Source: Jiella flava
GTDB lineage: Bacteria > Pseudomonadota > Alphaproteobacteria > Rhizobiales > Rhizobiaceae
DNA: 64,000 nt
Reading direction: 5' to 3'
Assembly: GCF_017349315.1 (NCBI RefSeq)
Contig: NZ_JAFMPP010000019.1
Location: 1 to 64,000 of the forward strand
In this document: positions 39,606-51,010 of the stretch, one piece after another
Numbering within the stretch: position 1 is the first letter of the stretch
Layout: each line of letters opens with the position of its first letter
Translations under genes and position numbers: made by a program
Notes under the pieces: model-generated
Databases searched by the model: none
Seen by the model: the letters and a program-made list of their open reading frames with translations, nothing else
What the model was told of the DNA's origin: nothing

Positions 39606-39712
39606 CGACTGAAATCCAAGGTTACCTGACGGCCCGTCGAGACAGTCGGTCGCCTCGCCGCTGGACCCAACTCAAGACTCGAGGCGGCGAACGCGTGGCG
39701 CCAGATATCAGG

Positions 39713-40483
39713 TCAGTCCGCGCGCGCCGCGAGATCGGCAAGCTCCAGAATGACCGAATCATCCTCGAGCGCTGATCTGTGAATTAACATGGTGAATCGC
39801 CAATGGGCAGTCGCGGCGTCAATTTCCTGTTCATGACTGCGGCCTTTGGCGAAAAAACATCGTGTTTCACGTGAAATATGCGGGGCGACCATGGCCAGCA
39901 AGTCGGCGAGGGGCGCGAGTGCCCGGGCGGTGACGATGTCGGCGCGGGCGATCCTTGCGCCCGCCGTTTCGATCCGGATCGGGTGAACCCGTCCGGTAAC
40001 GCCCATCTCGCGCTGGGCGGCGGCAAGAAACGCCGCCTTTTTGTGGCTCGACTCCACCATGTCGACGGCTGCGTCGGGTCTGCAGGCGGCAATGACCAGT
40101 GCCGGCAGCCCGCCGCCCGAGCCGAGATCCACCACTTGGGAAAACTTTGGCAGCCGCGCTTCGAGGCTCATTGCATCGGCGACATGCCGCCGCCAGACGT
40201 CGCCGATCGTCGAGGGCGCGACAAGATTAAACCGCGCCTGCCACTCGGTCAGCAGACGGACATAGATGTCGAGCCGCTGCATGGTTTCACGTGAAACGTC
40301 ATAATGCGACAGAAACCACGCGCGACCCTCGGATTGCTGCGCTGCAACATCAACAGGCGAGGGCGACTTGGCACCACTCCTCCTCCGCGTGCCTGCGGCC
40401 GGCCTCGGCCGAGCCGCGCGATCGTCGTCGCGCTTGTCACCATGCCGCTCGTGAAAGCGCCCACCCGGCCGGTCACGCCGCAT
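39713..40483 (-). CDS. rsmG: 16S rRNA (guanine527-N7)-methyltransferase RsmG
   Basis: An AdoMet-dependent methyltransferase (GidB). The SAM motif [25 protein letters not shown] before it and [13 protein letters not shown] are typical. The frame begins at ATG 40483, overlapping mnmG by 11 bp, and gives 256 residues, about 45 more than usual. The extra N-terminus is Arg/Pro-rich, and no standard start lies between it and ATG 40282, which would cut into the conserved [12 protein letters not shown] region. Two parS-like sites lie inside the gene, one encoding VSRET at 40283-40298. Confidence 0.92.
   Translation of the reverse strand: MRRDRPGGRFHERHGDKRDDDRAARPRPAAGTRRRSGAKSPSPVDVAAQQSEGRAWFLSHYDVSRETMQRLDIYVRLLTEWQARFNLVAPSTIGDVWRRHVADAMSLEARLPKFSQVVDLGSGGGLPALVIAACRPDAAVDMVESSHKKAAFLAAAQREMGVTGRVHPIRIETAGARIARADIVTARALAPLADLLAMVAPHISRETRCFFAKGRSHEQEIDAATAHWRFTMLIHRSALEDDSVILELADLAARAD
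39862..39877. promoter_or_regulatory. parS: parS-like ParB-binding site 3 (inside rsmG)
   Basis: TGTTTCACGTGAAATA matches 15 of 16 positions of the parS consensus. It lies in rsmG coding DNA about 260 bp from parA. Confidence 0.85.
40283..40298. promoter_or_regulatory. parS: parS-like ParB-binding site 4 (inside rsmG)
   Basis: GGTTTCACGTGAAACG matches 14 of 16 positions, with the central 14 bases a perfect palindrome. It lies 421 bp from site 3, at the codons for VSRET. Confidence 0.82.
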
Positions 40484-42374
40484 CGGCGAGCCCCCGGCGG
40501 CGAAGGGCGACGAGCACCAGGGCCAGCGCCGCCGGCGTCATGCCGTCGATCCGCTCGGCCTCGGCGATGCTTGACGGCCGGCGCGCTTCGAGCTTCTGCC
40601 GAAGCTCGTTGGACAGGCCGGGGATCGCACGATAATCGAGATCGGCCGGAAGCTCTCGGGCTTCGTCCTTGCGCAGCCGCTCCTGATCCTTGCGCTGGCG
40701 ATCGAGATAGACGTCGTAGGCTGCCTCGATCCGCACCCGTTCAAGCGTCTCACCGCCGATCTCTGGCAGCTGCGGAAACACCGCGGCAAGCTGATCGGGC
40801 GTGATCGCCGCTTGGGCCAAAAGCTGCCAAGCGCTGCGCCGACGGCCATCCTGATTGAGGGTAATGCCATGCCGGGCGGCCTCCGGCGGAGTGAGGGTGA
40901 CGGCTTCGAGCGCGGCGCGGGCCGTGAGAAACGCCTGCTCGCCCGCCTCGAACCGCCGAACCCGCTCGGTCGAGACGATGCCAAGGCCGATCGCCAGCGG
41001 CGTCAGCCGGCGATCGGCATTGTCGGCCCGCAGCGACAGGCGGAATTCGGCCCGCGAGGTGAACATGCGATAAGGTTCGGTGACGCCGGTGCGGGTGAGA
41101 TCGTCGATCATCACGCCGATATAGGCGTCGGCCCGGCCGATCACGATCGGCTCGGCGCCGCCGGCGAGCCGCGCCGCATTGAGGCCGGCGACGAGCCCCT
41201 GCGCCCCGGCCTCCTCATAGCCGGTGGTGCCATTGATCTGGCCGGCGAGAAACAGCCCCGACGCCTTGCGCACAGCAAGGGACCGATCCAGCTCGCGCGG
41301 GTCGACATGGTCGTATTCGATCGCATAGCCGGGCTTGAGAATGCGCACTGTTTCGAGCCCCGGGATCGAGCGCAGGAACGCCGTCTGCACATCTTCGGGC
41401 AGCGACGTCGACAGACCGTTCGGATAGACCGTGTCGTCGTCGAGACCCTCGGGTTCGAGAAAGATCTGATGGCCGTCGCGCTCGCCGAATTTGACGATCT
41501 TGTCCTCGATCGAGGGACAATAGCGCGGGCCAACGCCCTCGATCTGGCCGGAATAAAGCGCCGAGCGATGAAGATTGTCGCGGATGATCGCGTGGGTCGC
41601 CGGCGTCGTGCGGGTGATGCCGCAATCGATCTGCGGCGTTGTGATCCGCTCGGTGAGAAAGGAAAAGGGCACCGGCGCCTCGTCCGGCCGCTGCCGGTCG
41701 AGGCTCGCCCAATCGATGGTGGCGCCATCAAGCCGCGCCGGCGTGCCGGTCTTGAGGCGGCCAAGGCGCAGGCCGAGCCGGCCGAGCGTGGCAGAGAGGC
41801 CGAGCGAGGGCGCTTCGCCCATGCGGCCCGCCGGAATCGTTTGATCACCAAGATGGATCAGCCCGCCCAAAAACGTGCCCGTCGTCAACACCACCGCGCG
41901 GCAGGCGATCTGTCGTCCATCGGCGAAAACGACGCCCGCGATCGCACCGGCGTCATTCAGGCTGAGATCGAAGACATCGCCCTCAACGACGCTGAGGCCA
42001 TCGGTTTCGCCGATCAGCGCCTGCATCGCAGCGCGATAGAGTTTTCGGTCGGCCTGGGTGCGCGGCCCCCAGACGGCCGGGCCCTTGCGCCGGTTGAGCA
42101 TGCGGAACTGGATGCCGCCACGATCGGCGGCGAGCCCCATCAGCCCCCCCAGCGCATCGATCTCGCGCACCAGATGGCCCTTGCCGATCCCGCCAATCGC
42201 CGGGTTGCAGCTCATCGCGCCGATGGTGTCCGCCCGGTGGGTGACCAGCACCGTCGCCGCTCCCGCCCGCGCCGCCGCACTCGCCGCCTCGCAGCCCGCG
42301 TGGCCACCGCCCACCACGACCACGTCGCAGGCAGCGGGGAGGGCAGACGGGATAAGGGATGAAGGATCGCTCAT
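40473..42374 (-). CDS. mnmG: tRNA modification enzyme MnmG (GidA)
   Basis: MnmG with MnmE forms cmnm5U at wobble position 34 of certain tRNAs. The 633-residue protein has the FAD motif [13 protein letters not shown] near the N-terminus, the GidA signature [11 protein letters not shown], the segment [18 protein letters not shown], and a helical C-terminal MnmE-binding domain ([21 protein letters not shown]). The start ATG 42374 is normal. It overlaps rsmG. It is separated from mnmE by 3.1 kb of inserted genes here, although the two are usually adjacent in this order. Confidence 0.97.
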   Translation of the reverse strand: MSDPSSLIPSALPAACDVVVVGGGHAGCEAASAAARAGAATVLVTHRADTIGAMSCNPAIGGIGKGHLVREIDALGGLMGLAADRGGIQFRMLNRRKGPAVWGPRTQADRKLYRAAMQALIGETDGLSVVEGDVFDLSLNDAGAIAGVVFADGRQIACRAVVLTTGTFLGGLIHLGDQTIPAGRMGEAPSLGLSATLGRLGLRLGRLKTGTPARLDGATIDWASLDRQRPDEAPVPFSFLTERITTPQIDCGITRTTPATHAIIRDNLHRSALYSGQIEGVGPRYCPSIEDKIVKFGERDGHQIFLEPEGLDDDTVYPNGLSTSLPEDVQTAFLRSIPGLETVRILKPGYAIEYDHVDPRELDRSLAVRKASGLFLAGQINGTTGYEEAGAQGLVAGLNAARLAGGAEPIVIGRADAYIGVMIDDLTRTGVTEPYRMFTSRAEFRLSLRADNADRRLTPLAIGLGIVSTERVRRFEAGEQAFLTARAALEAVTLTPPEAARHGITLNQDGRRRSAWQLLAQAAITPDQLAAVFPQLPEIGGETLERVRIEAAYDVYLDRQRKDQERLRKDEARELPADLDYRAIPGLSNELRQKLEARRPSSIAEAERIDGMTPAALALVLVALRRRGLADAA

Positions 42375-42664
42375 GGCTGCGAGATCGGGTTAACGGATGT
42401 GGGTTGCAAGGGCTGGTGTTGGGTGGCGGCGCGCTGGCGTGGATGCCGCAGACTGCGGCGCGGGTTCGCAACGCCATCGGCTCTTTGAGCGCTGCTATAA
42501 AAGAAACCGCGCTTGGGGACAATGATCGGACTTGGGGAGTTGATCCTTCCAAAGACACCGTTCATTTGGTCCATTGGCAGGGCCAATTGTGCCGCTGGAA
42601 ATGCACCTCTGTTGCCTCGGGAACCAAAGCCATCAGCGGCATTTGCGATCCGCTCGGCAGCACA

Positions 42665-42826
42665 CGGTTGCAGCACTCCGTTATGAGCGGCGATCGACCC
42701 GTACAAGGCAGCGAAGAGAACCGGCAATCTGGCTTCGAGATCCGGTCGCTCCTGTGGCGCCATTGCGATGCTGGACTTGCCCGAGCGCGGCGCACCGTTC
42801 AGCACAACGATCCAGCCGATCCCCGC
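42665..42826 (-). pseudogene. Remnant of a chloramphenicol-phosphotransferase-like kinase
   Basis: The frame reads GIGWIVVLNGAPRSGKSSIA, a P-loop as in the CPT family, and then runs directly into ERPDLEARLPVLFAALYGSIAAH, which in intact relatives lies several tens of residues later. So the middle is deleted, and after SIAAH homology stops. A stop codon precedes the fragment and no ribosome-binding site is visible. The rest of 42375-42848 has no supported gene. It is a decayed acquired gene in the gap between mnmG and the HxlR regulator. Confidence 0.6.
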
Positions 42827-42848
42827 TCAACCATTGGACCCGCCCCCT

Positions 42849-43598
42849 TCACCTCGACACATCGGCATCGTCCGAACGCGTTGGCCCATGGGCGGCCCTG
42901 GCCGGCCGCGGTTCCATCTCAAAAATTCGGGGCAGATCGAAAAAAGCGATGACGCGTCGAGCCAGAGCTGGATCTCCCTCGATCACCACGCCGACGTCTG
43001 AGGGCGCGGCCCGGCCATAAAACACGGCGGCCATCACCGGGCCGGACGGTGCGGTGAAGCGCAGATCGGCTGGGACGGTCTCTCCCCGCTCGATCGCGAT
43101 CTCGCCGTCTTTCAGACATGCCGTGAACCGCACTGTCCCGATCGCGAAGACGACGACAGCCGACAGATCGCGGGCTGCCGCCCTGTCCAGCATCGTTCGC
43201 AGCGAGAGCATGAAGGAGACCGGCGAAAGCGGCAGTCTCGGATCATGCAGCGGCGAGGCGGCCGCCCAGCGGCCGAGCTCCAGGAGGATCGGCTCGGCGG
43301 CATAACCCCATTTCGTCAGTTCGTAGAGCCGAGCCGGCGTCGGCTCCGGGACGGTGCGCCGAACCAGCACCCCGTAAGCCTCCAATCCGGCCAGGCGTTC
43401 GCTGAGAACTTTGGCGCTGATCCCGGGCAGATCCGCGCGAATGTCGGAAAAGCGTCGCGGGCCCAACATCAACTCGCGCATGATCAGCAACGACCAGCGC
43501 TCGCCGATGAGTTCGAGCGCGAAGGCCGCCCCGCAGGCATCGCCATACCACTTGCCATGCGGACCATTATCGGATTTAGTTACTTTTTGTGATTCCAT
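42849..43598 (-). CDS. HxlR-family regulator with C-terminal SCP2-like domain
   Basis: A 249-residue protein. Residues ~18-110 are an HxlR winged helix (CGAAFALELIGERWSLLIMRELMLGPRRFSDIRADL). Residues ~140-230 resemble a sterol-carrier-protein-2 fold (VRFTACLKDGEIAIERG, ADLRFTAPSGPVMAAVFYG), possibly a ligand-sensing part. ATG 43598 begins MESQKVTKSD. It is divergent from a VOC-family gene with 63 bp between, and an inverted AGTTAC/GTAACT pair spans that gap, so it probably autoregulates and controls the neighbour. Confidence 0.85.
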   Translation of the reverse strand: MESQKVTKSDNGPHGKWYGDACGAAFALELIGERWSLLIMRELMLGPRRFSDIRADLPGISAKVLSERLAGLEAYGVLVRRTVPEPTPARLYELTKWGYAAEPILLELGRWAAASPLHDPRLPLSPVSFMLSLRTMLDRAAARDLSAVVVFAIGTVRFTACLKDGEIAIERGETVPADLRFTAPSGPVMAAVFYGRAAPSDVGVVIEGDPALARRVIAFFDLPRIFEMEPRPARAAHGPTRSDDADVSR

Positions 43599-43615
43599 AG
43601 TGGTATTTTGTAACT
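43578..43615. promoter_or_regulatory. Candidate HxlR operator
   Basis: AGTTAC (43578-43583) and GTAACT (43610-43615) form an inverted pair around an AT-rich core (the TTTTTGTG and ATTTTGTAA parts), overlapping the start codon of the regulator and lying upstream of the VOC gene. Confidence 0.45.
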
Positions 43616-43661
43616 CAAGCCGGGTCATCTGTCCACGGCGATGACTGAGGAGGAACCTGAC

Positions 43662-44096
43662 ATGAATCCGATGATTTTCATCAACCTGCCCGTTGCTGAC
43701 CTCGACCGCGCCAAAGCCTTCTACGCGGCCATCGGCTTCACCAATGACCCGAAATTCACCAATGACAAGGCCGCCTGCATGCGGCTCTCGGATACCATCC
43801 ACGTCATGCTGCTGACCCACGACTTCTGGGCGACCTTCACCGACCGGCGCCGCGTCGACGCGCGGGCCGAGGCGCAGGTGCTTCTCGCCATCAGCCGAGC
43901 CGGCAGAGCGGCCGTAGATGAGATAACGGAGGCTGCGGCGCATGCGGGGGGCACCGCCGATCCTTGCCCAAGACAGGATTACGGCTTCATGTATGGCCGC
44001 AGCTTCGCTGATCCCGACGGCCATATCTGGGAACCGATGTGGATGAGCGCGGAAGCGATCGCACAAGGTCCTGAGGCGATGTCCCATGCCGGCTGA
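43662..44096 (+). CDS. VOC-family (glyoxalase-like) protein
   Basis: A 144-residue vicinal-oxygen-chelate protein with the typical opening MIFINLPVADLDRAKAFYAAIGF and closing GRSFADPDGHIWEPMWM. It resembles bleomycin-resistance or lactoylglutathione-lyase relatives without assignable substrate. ATG 43662 follows GGAGGAA, 8 bases away. Divergent pairing with an HxlR regulator is common for stress-inducible VOC genes. Confidence 0.87.
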   Translation: MNPMIFINLPVADLDRAKAFYAAIGFTNDPKFTNDKAACMRLSDTIHVMLLTHDFWATFTDRRRVDARAEAQVLLAISRAGRAAVDEITEAAAHAGGTADPCPRQDYGFMYGRSFADPDGHIWEPMWMSAEAIAQGPEAMSHAG

Positions 44097-44330
44097 TCCG
44101 AACGCCCGCCGTCTTCGACGGAGTTCCCACCGCCGCTTGAAAGGCTATGCGGCACTCTCAACGATCCGAGCCGCTGATTGTGGACCGGGCGACCACGCTC
44201 CCGTCGAGGCGCGCCGAGCCCGTTTGCCGCGTCTGCCGTTCTGACGTCGTCGACAAAGTCGTGCGATAATGCTTGCGAACGAACCGGACGCCACATGGTC
44301 GACGGAGGCCTGCCGAAGGATCATCCCCCG

Positions 44331-45230
44331 ATGCCGCTTCTGAGGCCCGATGACTGCGTCCGTTTCGTCTCGCCCGCGAGCCCGGTGGAGCGGGAGGCGG
44401 TCGAGCGACGGGCGGAGGTGTTGCGGGATTGGGGGCTGCGGGTCGAGGTCGCGGCACATGCGTTCGATCGGCTGGGGTATCTGGCCGGGGAGGATGACGC
44501 GCGGCTGGCCGATCTTGCCGACGCGCTGCTCGATCCGGTGGTTCACGCGGTGTTTGCGACGCGCGGCGGCAAAGGATCGTATCGGATCGCCCATCGCCTG
44601 CCTTTTGCGGCGATCGCCCACCGGCCGAAGCCGCTGATCGGCTTCAGCGACATCACCGCGCTGCATCTCGCCTTGTGGCAAAAGAGCGGCGCCATCGGGG
44701 TGCATAGCGCCTTGACCGGCAATGAGGCGGACCGGCTGAGCGGGGTCGCGACCGCCTCGCTTCAAAGGGTGCTGATGAGTGACGACGCCGTGGTCGTCGC
44801 CGCCGATCCGGCGATCGCGTCGGGCTCCCTGACGACCACCGGCCGCGCCATGGGGCCGCTGATCGGCGGCAATTTGACGATGATCGCGACCGCTGCCGGC
44901 TGGGCGCTGCCAACGCTTGCCGGCGCGATCCTGTTGATCGAATCAAATGATCTTTTCATCGGCCAGTTCCACCGGTTTTTGACCATGCTGGTGCGCGCCG
45001 GCCATCTCGACGGCATCGCCGGTATTGCCGTCGGCCATCTCGTCGGCACGCCGGATCGCCCGCCATTCAGCGCCATGTCGCTTCTCCGCGAGCATCTGGC
45101 GGGGTTTGGCGTGCCGATCCTTGGCGGGTTGCCGATCGGCCACCATGCCGATGCCCGCACGGTGCTGATCGGCGCGAAGACGGTGATCGACGCCGATGCC
45201 GGCACGCTTATCCAGGATCGCGCGCGATGA
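44331..45230 (+). CDS. LD-carboxypeptidase (S66 family)
   Basis: A 299-residue serine peptidase that trims the terminal D-alanine from murein tetrapeptides during recycling. It has the oxyanion/nucleophile region GFSDITALHLAL, the Glu in ILLIESNDL, and the His in LPIGHHAD, the expected Ser-Glu-His triad. ATG 44331 has AAGGAT upstream; ATG 44295 (12 residues longer) is an alternative. No signal peptide, so it is cytoplasmic, consistent with LdcA-type recycling. A dispersed hairpin element follows 60 bp after the stop. Confidence 0.88.
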   Translation: MPLLRPDDCVRFVSPASPVEREAVERRAEVLRDWGLRVEVAAHAFDRLGYLAGEDDARLADLADALLDPVVHAVFATRGGKGSYRIAHRLPFAAIAHRPKPLIGFSDITALHLALWQKSGAIGVHSALTGNEADRLSGVATASLQRVLMSDDAVVVAADPAIASGSLTTTGRAMGPLIGGNLTMIATAAGWALPTLAGAILLIESNDLFIGQFHRFLTMLVRAGHLDGIAGIAVGHLVGTPDRPPFSAMSLLREHLAGFGVPILGGLPIGHHADARTVLIGAKTVIDADAGTLIQDRAR

Positions 45231-45288
45231 GGGCGGCTTGGGCCGCAGCTTTTGCGCCCGCGGGATCGCCGTGTCCAACCGTCAGAGC

Positions 45289-45346
45289 GCTCTGCGTCCG
45301 ATTGGACGCAGAAAAGACGCTCTGAATCTTTGAATTGACGCATCGG
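45289..45346. repeat. Dispersed intergenic hairpin element, copy 2
   Basis: TGCGTCC-GATT-GGACGCA (45293-45310) followed 27 nt later by GACGCATC. This is the same architecture as 13559-13610, including AGACGCTCTGAATCTTTGAAT-like text between the parts. Confidence 0.65.
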
Positions 45347-45352
45347 CCCCTC

Positions 45353-45516
45353 TCAGCGGGCGCGCTGCGGCGGCGCTTTCAACCGGCCCATGATGAGCGT
45401 GTCGACCAGCACGCCCTCGCGCAAGACCGCGCCGGAAAGCCGCCCCTCGACAAGCTTGCGGGCGAGGCCATTGATCCAGGTCCGGTTTCCGGATCGGTCG
45501 CGCCGAAGTTTACCTG
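45353..45516 (-). pseudogene. Possible small gene or C-terminal remnant downstream of mnmE
   Basis: The frame ends in a protein-like stretch (WINGLARKLVEGRLSGAVLR, then VLVDTLIMGRLKAPP) directly after the mnmE stop. Its only ATG (45571) lies inside mnmE, and no ribosome-binding site is evident, so it may be a remnant or translated by coupling. No family is recognised. Confidence 0.25.
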
Positions 45517-45518
45517 GC

Positions 45519-46964
45519 TTACTTGCCGATACAAAATTCCGAAAAGATGACGTCGAGCAGATCCTCGACATCGACCCGCCCGGTCAGCCGGCCGAGCGTG
45601 TCCGAAGCGCGGCGGAGCGTCTCGGCGCCGATCTCCGGAGGCAGGCTGGCGCGGCCGACGAACTCCTGTAGGATCGCCAAGGTCTCTTGTAAAAGCGCCC
45701 GCTGGCGATCGCGCAAGGGGATCGCGTCGCCGCCGCCGGTGCCATCGATCCCGGCGGCCGCGGCAGCCAGCTTCGCGATCCGCGCCGTCAGCGCGTCGAG
45801 GCCCTCGCCGGTCTTGGCCGAGATCGAGAAATCGAAGCGAAAGTCGCTCCACTCGTTACCGAAGCGCGCGGCAAGGCCGCTCGGCGCCGGCCGGTCGGCC
45901 TTGGTGCGCACCGTCAGGATCCGCCGCCGGCCTTTGGCGGTGCTTTCGGCGAGATCTTCCAGCGATGCATCCGCCGCCAGCATCATCGGGTGTTTCACGT
46001 GAGACAGAAGATCGGTGAAGCGGGCGAGCGGGCCGTGGCCGTGCTGGGTGTCGACGAGGGCGAGCACCAGATCGGCCTTGGCCATCACGCCCCGTGCGCG
46101 CTCGACACCGATCGCCTCGACCGTATCGGAGGTCTCGCGGATCCCCGCCGTATCGGAAAAGCGCACCGGCAGACCACCGAGATCGAGCGTCGCCTCGATC
46201 ACGTCGCGCGTCGTGCCGGGCACTTCGGTCACGATCGCCACCTCGCGGTCGGCGAGCGCATTCAAAAGGCTCGACTTGCCGGCATTCGGCGCGCCGACGA
46301 TCGCCACCTTGAAGCCGCTGCGCAGAATCTCGCCACGATCGGCCCGGCCGAGATGATCGCGGATCTCGGCGACGATCGCCGCGACATTTGCAACCAGCGC
46401 ATCGGCGACATCCTCGCCGACATCGCCCTCGTCGGAAAAGTCGAAGGAGGCTTCAAGCCGCGCCCGCGCCTCGGTCAGCCGGCGCATCCAGCCGTCGTAG
46501 ATCGTCCGAAGCGCCCCGCTCGCCTGCAGGATCGCCGCCTTGTGTTGGCCCTCGGTCTCGGCGGCGATCAGATCGGCAAGGCCCTCCGCCTCGGTGAGGT
46601 CGATGCGGCCGTTCTCAAACGCCCGGCGGGTGAACTCGCCGGCCTCGGCGAGCCGTGTGCCAACCTTTTCGGTGATCGCGGCCAAGCAGGCGGTGACCAC
46701 CGCCCGGCCGCCATGCAGATGAAACTCGGCGATATCCTCGCCGGTCACCGTGTTCGGCCCGGTAAAGATAACGACGATCGCCTGGTCGATGACGGCCCCG
46801 GCTCGGTCCTTGAGAGTGCGCAGGCTCGCCCGGCGCTCGGGCGGCAGCGCCCCGTCACACAGCCTGCGGACGGCGTCGAAGGCGTCAGTCCCGCTGACCC
46901 GGACGACCGCGACGCCCGAGGGCAGCGCGCCGGAGGAGAGGGCGGCGATGGTATCGGAATGCAT
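45519..46964 (-). CDS. mnmE: tRNA modification GTPase MnmE (TrmE)
   Basis: Partner of MnmG in U34 modification. The 481-residue protein has an N-terminal folate-binding domain (EDIAEFHLHGGRAV), a helical domain, and an inserted G domain with G1 GAPNAGKSSLLN, G2 GTTRD, G3 DTAG and G4 TKAD in place of the usual NKxD, ending in the invariant FCIGK. It carries a 15/16 parS-like site at 45991-46006, which encodes SHVKH. In many relatives rho lies upstream; here a LysE exporter gene does. Confidence 0.96.
   Translation of the reverse strand: MHSDTIAALSSGALPSGVAVVRVSGTDAFDAVRRLCDGALPPERRASLRTLKDRAGAVIDQAIVVIFTGPNTVTGEDIAEFHLHGGRAVVTACLAAITEKVGTRLAEAGEFTRRAFENGRIDLTEAEGLADLIAAETEGQHKAAILQASGALRTIYDGWMRRLTEARARLEASFDFSDEGDVGEDVADALVANVAAIVAEIRDHLGRADRGEILRSGFKVAIVGAPNAGKSSLLNALADREVAIVTEVPGTTRDVIEATLDLGGLPVRFSDTAGIRETSDTVEAIGVERARGVMAKADLVLALVDTQHGHGPLARFTDLLSHVKHPMMLAADASLEDLAESTAKGRRRILTVRTKADRPAPSGLAARFGNEWSDFRFDFSISAKTGEGLDALTARIAKLAAAAAGIDGTGGGDAIPLRDRQRALLQETLAILQEFVGRASLPPEIGAETLRRASDTLGRLTGRVDVEDLLDVIFSEFCIGK
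45991..46006. promoter_or_regulatory. parS: parS-like ParB-binding site 5 (inside mnmE)
   Basis: TGTTTCACGTGAGACA matches 15 of 16 positions of the parS consensus, within mnmE coding DNA. Confidence 0.8.
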
Positions 46965-47211
46965 GCGCGGCGCCTTTTCCTCGCGTCGTCGGTTTGTCGC
47001 GCGCCCGGGGGCCCAGCAGGCGGGGCGAGGCGCAAACGAGAGTCAGCGGCATCGAGGCGACGTTCGGCTGCGCAACGCGCGTCCGATCGTCGATGCTTGA
47101 GCTTCGCCGCAACCCTACGACATCGCGGGCGCGAGCGCGATGGCTCTTCGGCGATGGTTTCAAAGATCAGCGAGGGCGATCCGCCGCCGCGCGGCGATGG
47201 CTGGCAAAGGC

Positions 47212-47880
47212 TCAGCCGCGGCGGGTCAGGGTGACCACCGCCTCGCCGAGGATCAACGCCCCGGCGCCGCTGACAAAGCCGCCGGCGATCCGGTTCAGTC
47301 GTTTCAAAGTCGCCGGCGCGCTCATCACACGGCCGGCCTTGGCGGCAAGCAACGCATAGGGGGACAGGACGGTGAAGAGGACGACGATGGTGATCGCGGC
47401 GAGCAGCGCCCATTCGCCGAAGCCAACCCCCTTCAGATCAAGCACCGACGGCACCAGCGCCAGATAGAAGACGATGGTCTTCGGATTGCCGAGGGTAACG
47501 GTGAAGCCCGAGAGAAAGGCCTTTAGCCCGCGCCGCGCCGATCGGGCGGCGCGAAGCTTATCGGCTGCAGCGAGCGCGCCGCTTGCCCCATCGCTGGTCC
47601 AGAATCGCCAGCCGAGGTCAATAAGATAGGCGCCGCCGACAAGTTTCACGACAAAGAAGGCTTCGGCAAAGATCTCGGCGAGCGCCGCAAGACCGGCGAC
47701 CGCGACCGTCAGATAGACGAGATCGCCAAGGGCGAGACCGGCGAGAAAGAACAGCGCCGCCCGCAGGCCGTTGCCGAGCGACTGGCCGACAAGCGCGGCA
47801 ACCCCCGGCCCTGGAATCGCGGCGGCAACACCGAGGGCGGCGGCATAGGCAAAAAGCGGGGCAAGCAGCGGCGCGGTCAT
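47212..47880 (-). CDS. LysE-family exporter
   Basis: A 222-residue inner-membrane protein of the LysE/RhtB family, which exports amino acids or related compounds. There are about six hydrophobic segments, with the family motif GVAAAIPGPGVAALVGQSLGNG after the first and LSGFTVTLGNPKTIVFYLAL in the middle. ATG 47880 is used; a TTG two codons earlier is possible. No LysG-type regulator is adjacent, so substrate and control are unknown. Confidence 0.88.
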   Translation of the reverse strand: MTAPLLAPLFAYAAALGVAAAIPGPGVAALVGQSLGNGLRAALFFLAGLALGDLVYLTVAVAGLAALAEIFAEAFFVVKLVGGAYLIDLGWRFWTSDGASGALAAADKLRAARSARRGLKAFLSGFTVTLGNPKTIVFYLALVPSVLDLKGVGFGEWALLAAITIVVLFTVLSPYALLAAKAGRVMSAPATLKRLNRIAGGFVSGAGALILGEAVVTLTRRG

Positions 47881-48090
47881 CGACAAGGTCCCAAGTGCGG
47901 AACGTCACCGCCCAGCATAGCGGGGCGCCGACGCCTGTCAGCCCGAAAAGCGGTATTCGTTCGTCGTGTCCGACATAAAGGTGCAATTTTGCGTGTGTTG
48001 GCAAATGACGGCATCTTCGCATTGGCGCCAAAGACCCTAACCTTAGCGTATCAATCCGCCCCAGCCGGCTTGGACGAGGAAAATACCGTC

Positions 48091-50154
<2,064 letters not shown>

Positions 50155-50249
50155 TCGACATCGAACGGCTTGGCTGCTGAGTTGGCCGAAGTTCAGACGG
50201 TCGTCACCCGAGGGCTGCGGCGACCGCGATCAACGCCGTGGCGGGATCG

Positions 50250-50753
50250 TCAAAGCACCGAGCCGGCCTTTGCCGGCCGTTCGGCATCGCTGCGCAGCCG
50301 AGCATCGTCGCACCAGTCGCGACGTTTGCCGCCCTGATAGGGCACGACCAGCCCTTCCTTGAGCAGCGTCCTGCCGAGATCGGCGTTGCCGTCGACACCG
50401 AGTCGCGCCAGCACCCGGCCGAAATATTTGCCACCGGAAATATCGGTCAGATAGACGTGATCGGTGTCGAGGAGAGCCTTCAGCCGGTCGGTGGCGCGGG
50501 CGGCGGCCGCCTTTTCCGCCGGGCACTTTCCGTGCATCTCCGGTGCGTCGATGCCGCGCAGCCGCACCGCCACATGGACACTCTGCATCGGCCAGACATA
50601 GGCCTCGACCTCGACCGTATCGCCGTCACGCACCTTGACCACCTTGGCGGCCACCGGGCCGGCGATCTGGGTCTGAAAAGGCTCGTCCGCCGCATGGCCG
50701 GGGCTGCTGGCGAAAACACATCCTATAAGTGCAAGGCGGATTGCGAGATGCAT
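50250..50753 (-). CDS. Secreted thermonuclease-family protein
   Basis: A 167-residue staphylococcal-nuclease-fold protein with a Sec signal (cleavage after GHAA, residue ~22) and the active-site segments KVRDGDTVEVEA, RLRGIDAPE and KYFGRVLARL. It is probably periplasmic or secreted and degrades nucleic acids. It is convergent with the YyaL-like gene. Confidence 0.85.
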   Translation of the reverse strand: MHLAIRLALIGCVFASSPGHAADEPFQTQIAGPVAAKVVKVRDGDTVEVEAYVWPMQSVHVAVRLRGIDAPEMHGKCPAEKAAAARATDRLKALLDTDHVYLTDISGGKYFGRVLARLGVDGNADLGRTLLKEGLVVPYQGGKRRDWCDDARLRSDAERPAKAGSVL

Positions 50754-51010
50754 ACGGCCGATGCTCCGAATATGAACATCTTCCTAATATGGCACGCTTG
50801 CCGATTCGGCAAGTCCAGTGGAAAATTTTGCCCCGCAATGGGCGCGAACACGGCTCGTCGATGTCTGGTGAGGCTGGGCGCCGTCCAATCATCGCGCTTC
50901 GGGGCGCGGAACGCCCTCCGTCGACGACAGGTGCCGCCGTCATGTGGACTCGTCTGAGTTATAGGATAATTCGCCCACTCGCAAAGGTTTAGCGGCTGCG
51001 CGGCGATCCG

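Noticed and set aside
40812-42362. 516-codon plus-strand ORF opposite mnmG
   Set aside because: Antisense shadow of a firmly identified gene; composition not protein-like.
45990-47234. 414-codon plus-strand ORF opposite mnmE
   Set aside because: Antisense shadow; no start signal and no known domains.
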